Positions 51,418-61,126 of a stretch of 64,000 bases of DNA are shown here, piece by piece. Source of the stretch: Deltaproteobacteria bacterium. GTDB lineage: Bacteria > Myxococcota_A > UBA9160 > UBA6930. Position numbers and translations under genes: made by a program. The notes below the pieces were generated by a model, which did not search any database, was not told the DNA's origin, and worked only from the letters and a program-made list of their open reading frames with translations. The stretch spans positions 1 to 64,000 of the forward strand of contig JAPPPQ010000021.1 of NCBI GenBank assembly GCA_028817435.1. Reading direction: 5' to 3'. Within the stretch, counting starts at the first letter, position 1. Every line of letters begins with the position of its first letter.

Positions 51418-51753
51418 ATGACCCCCTTCCACATCTTCAAGAACCGGTGGGCGGCCTTCGCCGCTTGGGCCTTCGCCCTGGCGCTGGCCACGGGCATGGC
51501 CCTTCCCCAACCGTCGAGGGCCATCGGCCCCGATTCCGGCGGCTCCATGCAGATGCGGCAGATGAACAGGTGGCAGGATATGCGAGGCGCAATGGGCAGG
51601 CACATCCCGCCTGAGCCCATCCCCGAGGAAACGCGGCCGGAGTGGATCATCGAACCCATGCCGGACCCCTGGCTCGCGGGGGAGACTCCTTCCCTTTGGC
51701 GACAGCCCGAAGGCTTCAACGAGCCTCCCGATTACCCCTTCAAGCGCCGCTAG
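51418..51753 (+). CDS. predicted Sec-secreted short protein (cassette 2), signal peptide paralogous to cassette 1
   Basis: MTPFHIFKNRWAAFAAWAFALALATGMALPQPSRA|IGPDSGGSMQM; SD GAAAGGAA. Confidence 0.7.
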   Translation: MTPFHIFKNRWAAFAAWAFALALATGMALPQPSRAIGPDSGGSMQMRQMNRWQDMRGAMGRHIPPEPIPEETRPEWIIEPMPDPWLAGETPSLWRQPEGFNEPPDYPFKRR

Positions 51754-51791
51754 GCGGGAGTGATCCCCGGCGACTGACCGAAGCCAACCCC

Positions 51792-51824
51792 GCCCCCGCG
51801 CTGGGCGAATCCCGGCGCGGGGGC
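51792..51824 (+). other. GC-rich 14-bp-stem hairpin between secreted and membrane genes (cassette 2)
   Basis: GCCCCCGCGCTGGG-CGAAT-CCCGGCGCGGGGGC (one G-T wobble); similar in sequence and position to 50300-50333. Confidence 0.8.
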
Positions 51825-51926
51825 ACTTCTGGCTGGTAATGGAGGATATTTCTTCCCCCGTCAAAAAGCACTATGGTGGGTAGCAACAGCAACCTGCAAC
51901 AGGGAAGCAGAGAAAGGAGACAGCTC

Positions 51927-52415
51927 GTGACAAATTCGCAGAAAGCCCCGAAGAAGATCAGGGTTTGGCAGGGCATTTCCTGGACCGGACTGAGCGCGTT
52001 TGCCAGCGGATATTTGGTGACCTCGCATATCCTCTACGATCTGCTTGCTCTGGAAGCCTCAAAATACCTGGACCTCCTCCCCTCCCTCTGGACCTATCCC
52101 CTCGTGTTGCTGACTTGGCGAAAGCAGCGCCGGCTCGCAGGCATCTCCTCCGCCAGCGGGGAGCAGCGGCTGCCGGGCAGGCCCGCAACGCGTTGTCAGG
52201 CGCTTGCGGAGCGGATCAATGCCTGGCCGGATTCCATGCAGGCCCTGGCCGCCCTGCTGATGGTATTGGGCTTCTTGCTGCTCTCCTACTCCGCCATGGA
52301 CCTCCTCTGGCCGGGGCATCCGGAAGCCTTGGAAATCGCCGTGCTGCTTCCCTTGTTCGCGCTGCCCGCAATCCTGCTCTGGAGAAAGCGGCGGCGCGCG
52401 GGGCGCGCGGCCTGA
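51927..52415 (+). CDS. small multi-TM membrane protein C (paralogous family, cassette 2)
   Basis: GTG start preceded by SD AAAGGAG; GISWTGLSAFASGYLVTSHILYD, WRKQRRLAG, RCQALAERINAWPDS. Confidence 0.72.
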   Translation: MTNSQKAPKKIRVWQGISWTGLSAFASGYLVTSHILYDLLALEASKYLDLLPSLWTYPLVLLTWRKQRRLAGISSASGEQRLPGRPATRCQALAERINAWPDSMQALAALLMVLGFLLLSYSAMDLLWPGHPEALEIAVLLPLFALPAILLWRKRRRAGRAA

Positions 52416-52467
52416 GAGGTGGAGGCGGCGATTCGCGCGGGCGGGAGCGCTGGCCTAGCTTTGCGCC

Positions 52468-53955
52468 GTGCGAAGCGCGCGGGCAAAAGGCGGCGGGCAG
52501 TTGCAGTGGAGGCGGCGGGGCGCCTGCGCCGCGCTCACTTTGTGTGTTCTCGGCGGCGCGGAAGCGCGCAGCGCAGATCCCTTCCTGCGCCGCAGCGCGG
52601 CGGTGGATGTGGTGCAGCGCGTGGGGCCGTCGGTGGTCAACATCACCACCGAGCAGGTGGTGCAGCGGCGGCAGCGGCGGCGGCCCTTTGCGGGCGATCC
52701 CTTCTTCGACCGCTTCTTCCGCGATTTCTACGAGCCGCGCCTGCCGCAGACCGCTCGCAGCCTGGGCTCCGGCGTGGTGATAGACGCCGAGGGCCATGTG
52801 CTGACCAACGAGCATGTGGTGGCGCGCGCCGATGTGATCCGCATCTCCCTGGCCGACGGCCGCGAGCTGGAGGCCACGCTGGTGGGGGCCGACCCCAACA
52901 ACGACCTCGCCGTGCTGCGCCTTGAGAGTGCCGAGCCGGTGCCCTGGCTCGAACCGGGGCGCTCCGACGATTTGATGGTGGGCGAGCCCGTCATCGCCAT
53001 CGGCAACCCCTTCGGGCTTTCGAATACGGTGACGACGGGAGTGATCTCCGCGCTCAACCGCTCCATCCGCTCGCAAAACCGCGCCTACCACGGCTTTTTG
53101 CAGACCGACGCCTCCATCAATCCGGGCAACTCGGGCGGGCCGCTGCTCAATGCCGAAGGCGCGCTGATCGGCGTCAACACCGCCATTTACCAGGGCGCGC
53201 GGGGCATCGGCTTCGCCATTCCCATTGATGTGGCGAAGCGCGTGGTGCACGAACTGATCACCAAGGGCGAGGTCACGCCGGTGTGGCTCGGACTCGATCT
53301 GCAGAACATCGGCCGCGAGCTGGCCGGGGTGATGAAGCTGCCGCCGCGGCTCGCCGGCGCGCTGGTCTCGCGGGTGCGCGAGGACGGGCCGGCGCGGGGC
53401 AGCGGGCTGCAGCGCGGCGATGTAATTACGGCCGTCAACGGCAGCCGGGTGCGCTCGGCCCGCGAGCTTTACCAATACCTGGAGCGCGGCGCGCTGGGCG
53501 AAGAGTTGAAGCTGCGCGTCTGGCGGCGCGGCCGGGAAATCAGCGTGGTAGCCACGCCGCAGGAAATCCCGGCGCGCGAAATCACGGCGCTGGGCGAGAA
53601 CCTGCTCGGCCTGGTGCTGACGCCGCGCCGGGACGGCGGCTACCAGGTGGCGCTGGTGCGCGAGGGCAGCGATTCCGCGCGCATTGGCATTGAGGCCGGC
53701 GACTGGATCCGCGCCATTGACGGCCGCGCCATTGAGAACGAAACCGCACTGCGCCGCGCCATGCTCGACCTGCGCGGGCGCTCGCGCGCGCTGGTCGTGG
53801 TGCAGCGGGGCCGCGGGCGGTATCCTGTGACCATCCGGCTCTCGCGGGAGGCCCTCCGGCAGCGCAGACAGCGCAGGCGCAGGGGAACCGCGGGCGGCCG
53901 CAGTTCGTCCAAAACCAGGCCCTGCGCGCCGGGGCCGCGAAGAGGAAGAGCATGA
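52468..53955 (+). CDS. Do/HtrA-family serine protease with PDZ domains (copy 1)
   Basis: GSGVVIDAEGHVLTNEHVV, TDASINPGNSGGPLLNAEGALIGVNTAI, PDZ-like repeats. Confidence 0.93.
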   Translation: MRSARAKGGGQLQWRRRGACAALTLCVLGGAEARSADPFLRRSAAVDVVQRVGPSVVNITTEQVVQRRQRRRPFAGDPFFDRFFRDFYEPRLPQTARSLGSGVVIDAEGHVLTNEHVVARADVIRISLADGRELEATLVGADPNNDLAVLRLESAEPVPWLEPGRSDDLMVGEPVIAIGNPFGLSNTVTTGVISALNRSIRSQNRAYHGFLQTDASINPGNSGGPLLNAEGALIGVNTAIYQGARGIGFAIPIDVAKRVVHELITKGEVTPVWLGLDLQNIGRELAGVMKLPPRLAGALVSRVREDGPARGSGLQRGDVITAVNGSRVRSARELYQYLERGALGEELKLRVWRRGREISVVATPQEIPAREITALGENLLGLVLTPRRDGGYQVALVREGSDSARIGIEAGDWIRAIDGRAIENETALRRAMLDLRGRSRALVVVQRGRGRYPVTIRLSREALRQRRQRRRRGTAGGRSSSKTRPCAPGPRRGRA

Positions 53956-55493
53956 AGCCTGCCACCCGACCGATTGTTCTGCTGCTGGCGGTGGCCGCCG
54001 CCCTGTTGCTGGCCATCGCCTCGCCCTGGCTCGATGTGCGGATCTCCTTCCGCGAGAATGTCGCCAACGCCATCGGCCTGTTCGGCAGCGGCGAAAAGTC
54101 CCGGGGCCATTCCGGGGACGGCGCGGTTTTCTGGACCGAGGGCTCCTCTGCGCCGCCCGCGGCGCCCCCCGCCGGCGCCCCGGCCAGCTTTGCCGACCTG
54201 GCCGAGCGCATCTCGCCCTCCATTGTGAGCGTGCGATCCAGCCGCGAACAGCAGACGCGCGCCCCGCGCACACTGGAGGAGTTCTTCTCCGCGCCTCGGG
54301 GCTTCGCGCCGCCGCAGGGACACGGAACCGGCTTCATCATCTCCGCCGACGGCTACGCCATCACCAACAATCATGTGATCGAAGGCTCCGACAGCATCCA
54401 TGTGACTCCCTACGGCGGCGAGGAATACGAAGCCGAAGTGGTGGGCATTGATCCCGGCACCGATGTGGCGCTGCTGCACATCAAGGACGCCGGAGATCTG
54501 GCGCCGCTGCCGCTGGGCGATTCCGATGTGGTGCGCGCGGGCGACTGGGTGGTGGCCATCGGCAGCCCCTTCGGCCTAGCGAATACGGTGACGGCGGGCA
54601 TCGTCTCGGCCAAGAATCGCAGGGATATCAGCCGCTCTTCTTCGCAGCGGCGCTTCGACGATTTCATCCAGACCGACGCGGCCATCAATCCCGGCAACTC
54701 CGGCGGGCCGCTGCTGAACCTGCGGGGCGAGGTAATCGGAATCAACACGCTGGTGCGCGACCGCGCCAACACCATCGGCTTCGCAATTCCCATCAATCTC
54801 GCCAAGCAAATTCTGCCGCAGCTCCGCAGCGAAGGCCGGGTGTCCCGGGGGCAGCTCGGCGTGCAGATTCAGGAGATCAACGAGGAGATCGCCGCGCGCT
54901 TCGACCTGAAAGATACGCAGGGCGCGCTGGTGAGCAAGGTGGAGCCGGGCAGCCCGGCGGACAAAGGGGGCATTCGCGCCGGCGATGTAGTGGTGGGCTT
55001 CAACGGCGAATCCGTGAATGAAATGGAATCGCTGCCGCCGCTGGTTGCGGCGCTGCCCGCCGGCGCCAAGACCGATGTGGTGGTGCTGCGCCGCGGCAAG
55101 CGCCGCACGCTGCGCGTGACGCTGGGCGAGCTGGAAAGCGGCGTCGTCCCGGCATCGCGCAGCGGCGAGGAGCATGGCGACGGCGATGACGCAGAGAGCC
55201 TCGACAACTACGGCCTGAGCGTGCAGAACATCACCCCGCGCCTCGCCGAGCGCTACGACCTCGATGAAGACCGCGGCGTGCTGGTGAGCGGCGTCAAGCC
55301 GCGCAGCCCGGCGGACGAGGCCAGCCTGCGCCGCGGCGATGTGATATTGGAAGTGGACCAGAAGCCGGTGCAGAACCCGCGCGAGTTCCGCGCCGCCATC
55401 CGGGCGGCCGACCCCAAGCGCGGCGTGCTGCTCCTGGTTCGCCACCGCGGCGGCGCCCAGACTTTCGTCCCGCTCTCCCCCAGCACCGGCTGA
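53952..55493 (+). CDS. Do/HtrA-family serine protease with PDZ domains (copy 2)
   Basis: GTGFIISADGYAITNNHVIEG, TDAAINPGNSGGPLLNLRGEVIGINTLV, two PDZ domains. Confidence 0.95.
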   Translation: MKPATRPIVLLLAVAAALLLAIASPWLDVRISFRENVANAIGLFGSGEKSRGHSGDGAVFWTEGSSAPPAAPPAGAPASFADLAERISPSIVSVRSSREQQTRAPRTLEEFFSAPRGFAPPQGHGTGFIISADGYAITNNHVIEGSDSIHVTPYGGEEYEAEVVGIDPGTDVALLHIKDAGDLAPLPLGDSDVVRAGDWVVAIGSPFGLANTVTAGIVSAKNRRDISRSSSQRRFDDFIQTDAAINPGNSGGPLLNLRGEVIGINTLVRDRANTIGFAIPINLAKQILPQLRSEGRVSRGQLGVQIQEINEEIAARFDLKDTQGALVSKVEPGSPADKGGIRAGDVVVGFNGESVNEMESLPPLVAALPAGAKTDVVVLRRGKRRTLRVTLGELESGVVPASRSGEEHGDGDDAESLDNYGLSVQNITPRLAERYDLDEDRGVLVSGVKPRSPADEASLRRGDVILEVDQKPVQNPREFRAAIRAADPKRGVLLLVRHRGGAQTFVPLSPSTG

Positions 55494-55497
55494 CCTC

Positions 55498-56709
55498 ATG
55501 GGAGATGCGAATGCGCCTTCAGGCCCCCGCCGGGCAGCGCGGAAGCCGACCGTCTACGCCGAGCGGAAATACAGGGTCACCAGCGTGAAGGAGGCAAAAG
55601 AGATTGCTTCCAATTTCATCGCGGCTATCGAATTGGAGAAGGTGATCTCATTCGGATTGCCGGAAGTGGACGACCGCTACCACATTTGGCGAGTCCCTCT
55701 GAAGAGCGGTGCCAACGAGCAAATCGGAGAAATCGTAATTGATGCCCGAACCAGCATCATCCACGAAGAGAAGACCACGCGAAGGGAGATTTTGGAAGCT
55801 CGGCTCTTGGGACGAGACCACGCTGCGGCCGCAGTGAAAACGGGCAAGGGCGCCGTGCCGAAAATCTCAAACCTGAGAAACACCATTGGGTTGGGAGACA
55901 GCGCAGAGCTCCTCCTCCAGGCGCCGGCAGAATCCGTTGACTTGATTTTCACCTCCCCGCCCTACTACAACGCCCGGCCGGAATACTCCGATTATGTGCA
56001 GTATGACGAATACCTTCTGAATATGAGAAAGATCATAGAGCAGTGCCACCGAATTCTGAACGAGGGGAGGTTTTTCGTGATAAACATCTCTCCTGTTCTG
56101 ATCAGGCGCCCAAACCGAACCTCCTCTTCTCGGCGAATTGCCCTTCCGTTTGACTTTCACCGGATATTCATCGAGAGCGGATTCGAATTCATGGACGACA
56201 TCATATGGGTGAAACCGGAAGGCGCCGGTTGGGCCACTGGCCGGGGAAGAAGGTTTTCAGCGGACAGGAATCCTCTGCAATACAAGCCCGTCCCGGTGAC
56301 GGAGTATATCCTGGTCTATCGAAAAAAGACAGAAAAGCTGATAGATTGGCACATCCGGAAGCATCCGGATCAAGCCCTCGTGGCGCAGTCCAAAATCAAA
56401 GATGGCTACGAGGTCACCAACATATGGGAAATTCACCCCAGTCACAGCAAGAATCACCCTGCCATATTCCCTCTGGAATTGGCCGAAAAGGTAATTTCCT
56501 ACTATTCCTTCATCAACGATGTGGTCCTGGATCCCTTTGCGGGAATTGGGACAGTCGGAGAAGCCGCCTGCAACCTCAACCGCAGATTCATGCTCTTTGA
56601 AGTCAACACAGCATATGTCGAGACTATGAAGAAAAACATGGCAAAATGGCCCAACCAAGAGGCCTGCAATGTCAACTGGATTAATTGTTCTCCGCAGAAT
56701 TTTCTCTGA
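55498..56709 (+). CDS. DNA methyltransferase ([13 protein letters not shown]) with an additional N-terminal domain
   Basis: [17 protein letters not shown] (motif IV) then [29 protein letters not shown] (motif I). Confidence 0.9.
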   Translation: MGDANAPSGPRRAARKPTVYAERKYRVTSVKEAKEIASNFIAAIELEKVISFGLPEVDDRYHIWRVPLKSGANEQIGEIVIDARTSIIHEEKTTRREILEARLLGRDHAAAAVKTGKGAVPKISNLRNTIGLGDSAELLLQAPAESVDLIFTSPPYYNARPEYSDYVQYDEYLLNMRKIIEQCHRILNEGRFFVINISPVLIRRPNRTSSSRRIALPFDFHRIFIESGFEFMDDIIWVKPEGAGWATGRGRRFSADRNPLQYKPVPVTEYILVYRKKTEKLIDWHIRKHPDQALVAQSKIKDGYEVTNIWEIHPSHSKNHPAIFPLELAEKVISYYSFINDVVLDPFAGIGTVGEAACNLNRRFMLFEVNTAYVETMKKNMAKWPNQEACNVNWINCSPQNFL

Positions 56710-56762
56710 AATTTCCACTCGCGGCCCTTGCGCTGGGAGAGTTTGTGCACAGGCTTCGCGCC

Positions 56763-59354
<2,592 letters not shown>

Positions 59355-59455
59355 GCGCAGCCGCGGGGGCGGCGCAGCGCGAAGCTGCGGAAAGGGTGGG
59401 CGCAGCGGCGGCGCGCGGACGGACTCTGCCAGCGGCGCGGCTACTCTCCGCCGCC

Positions 59456-60232
59456 ATGGCAGGGCCGCGGCGACAACTCACGGGGCCGGCGCAAATCGCC
59501 GCGGCCCTCGACGCGGGAGAGCCGGTGCGCCTGCTGCTCGCCGCGGCGGCGCCGAAGAGCCGCGCGGCGCAGGCGCTGCTCGCGCGGGCGCGCGCAGCGG
59601 GCATTCCCGTGCACGAGGCGAGCGAGCGCGTGCTCTGGCGACTCGGCGGCGGCGCCAACCCGGCGGAAGTGCTGGGGCTGGCCGGCCCGCCGCCGGACGC
59701 CGGGCTGGACGAAATGCTCGCGGCGGGGGGCGTCGCCTGGTGCCTGGTGGGCCTGGCCTATCCCGGCAACACCGGCTTCGCCCTGCGGCTGGCGGAGGTT
59801 TCCGGCGCAGACGGCGTGGTGGTCGAAAGCGCCTTCGAAGCCGGGCATCGCCCCGACGCCGCAACCGGAGCGGGCCGGCAGCGCGGCGCTCCCCACGAAG
59901 CGCGGCGCGAAGCGTTGCGCGCCGCCATGCGCGCCGACCGCTTCATGCCCGTCTTCTGGGAGCGCGCCCTGCATGTGATCCCGCGCGCGCGCGCGGCAGG
60001 GCGCGCCATCGTGGCGGTGGAAGACACCGGCGACACCGCGCCCTGGCGCTTCGATTTGCGTCAGCCCCTGCTGCTGCTGGTGGGCGGCGAGCGCCACGGC
60101 ATTCCGCGCGAGGTGCTGCGCGCCTGCGACAGCGCCATCCGCATTCCCATGCGCGGCTTCATCCCCTCCTACAATGTGCAGGCGGCCATGGCGATGGTGG
60201 CGGGGGAGCGCCTGCGCCAGCTCGGCGCGTAG
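59456..60232 (+). CDS. SpoU/TrmH-family RNA 2'-O-methyltransferase
   Basis: YPGNTGFALRLAEVSGADGVVV, LLLVGGERHGIPREVLRACDSAIRIPMRGFIPSYNVQAAMAM. Confidence 0.85.
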   Translation: MAGPRRQLTGPAQIAAALDAGEPVRLLLAAAAPKSRAAQALLARARAAGIPVHEASERVLWRLGGGANPAEVLGLAGPPPDAGLDEMLAAGGVAWCLVGLAYPGNTGFALRLAEVSGADGVVVESAFEAGHRPDAATGAGRQRGAPHEARREALRAAMRADRFMPVFWERALHVIPRARAAGRAIVAVEDTGDTAPWRFDLRQPLLLLVGGERHGIPREVLRACDSAIRIPMRGFIPSYNVQAAMAMVAGERLRQLGA

Positions 60233-60253
60233 CGGCGAGCTGCGCTTTCGCGC

Positions 60254-60733
60254 TCAGCTCTCGCGGTGCAACTGCTCGGCGAGATACTGCTCGCGGCCCA
60301 CCTGCGACACCTGGTAAATCTGCGCCTCGAGCCAGTCCACGCTCTCCTCTTCGCCCTTCAGATTCTGTTCGAGCAGGGCGCGGGTGCCGTTGTCGCCGAG
60401 CTCTCGCGCCAGCGCAATGGCCTTGTTGTAACGCGCCACCGCCTCGAGCTCAATCTTCAGGTCGAGCTCGTTGATCTCGAAGACATCCTCGCCGACGCGC
60501 ACCGGAAACAGCCGCTGCATATTCGGCGTCCCCTCCAAATAGAGGATGCGCTCAATGATGCGGTCGGCGTCGCGCATCTCTTCCAGCGATTCCTCGCGCT
60601 TCTTGTGCGCAATGCGCTCAATGCCCCAGTTCTCGCACATACGGTAGTGCACGAAATACTGGTTGATGGCGGTGAGTTCGGCGCACAAAATCTCGTTCAG
60701 CGCCTCGATGAGTTCGGGGTTGCCCTGCGGCAT
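60254..60733 (-). CDS. bfr: bacterioferritin
   Basis: ALNEILCAELTAINQYFVHYRMCENWG, HKKREESLEEMRDADRIIERILYLEGTPNM. Confidence 0.96.
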   Translation of the reverse strand: MPQGNPELIEALNEILCAELTAINQYFVHYRMCENWGIERIAHKKREESLEEMRDADRIIERILYLEGTPNMQRLFPVRVGEDVFEINELDLKIELEAVARYNKAIALARELGDNGTRALLEQNLKGEEESVDWLEAQIYQVSQVGREQYLAEQLHRES

Positions 60734-60798
60734 GGCGGTTCCTCCTGAATGGAAGTGGAGCGCGCAAACTAACGCCCCCGGCAGAACGCGCCAGCAAA

Positions 60799-60821
60799 GC
60801 GAAATTGAATTCGAATTTCAC
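60799..60821. promoter_or_regulatory. candidate iron-regulatory (Fur-like) element upstream of bfr
   Basis: GCGAAATTGAATTCGAATTTCAC, partly matching the 27-bp element upstream of bfd and the TonB receptor. Confidence 0.35.
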
Positions 60822-60834
60822 TTGCCGCGGCGGC

Positions 60835-61074
60835 TCAGCGAATCAGCGAGAGCCCCGCAGCGGCGGGCGCAAAGGGCCGGGACGCATGGCCTTCCGGCCC
60901 GCCCTGCCCCCCGGCCTGCGCCTCGGCGACGACCTCGGCGATCAGCGGCAGGCAGCCGCCGCAGATGCTGCCCGCCCCGCACGCGCTGAGCACCTGTTCA
61001 GCCGAGCGCGCGCCCTGCGCCACCGCGCAGCGCACATCCCGGTCGCGCAGGCCCTTGCAGTGGCAGATCAGCAT
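60835..61074 (-). CDS. bfd: BFD-like [2Fe-2S] protein (bacterioferritin-associated ferredoxin)
   Basis: CHCKGLRDRDV...CGAGSICGGCLP, four-cysteine BFD pattern; adjacent to bfr. Confidence 0.92.
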   Translation of the reverse strand: MLICHCKGLRDRDVRCAVAQGARSAEQVLSACGAGSICGGCLPLIAEVVAEAQAGGQGGPEGHASRPFAPAAAGLSLIR

Positions 61075-61096
61075 GACGCCGGAAGCCTACGCCCTG

Positions 61097-61123
61097 TGAA
61101 AATGAAAGTCAATATCAATTTCG
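61097..61123. promoter_or_regulatory. candidate Fur-like operator upstream of bfd
   Basis: TGAAAATGAAAGTCAATATCAATTTCG, 25/27 identical to 63846-63872. Confidence 0.5.
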
Positions 61124-61126
61124 CCA

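Noticed and set aside
52468-55493. Second HtrA copy as an assembly duplication
   Set aside because: The two proteases are clearly divergent throughout, with different N- and C-termini, so they are true paralogs.
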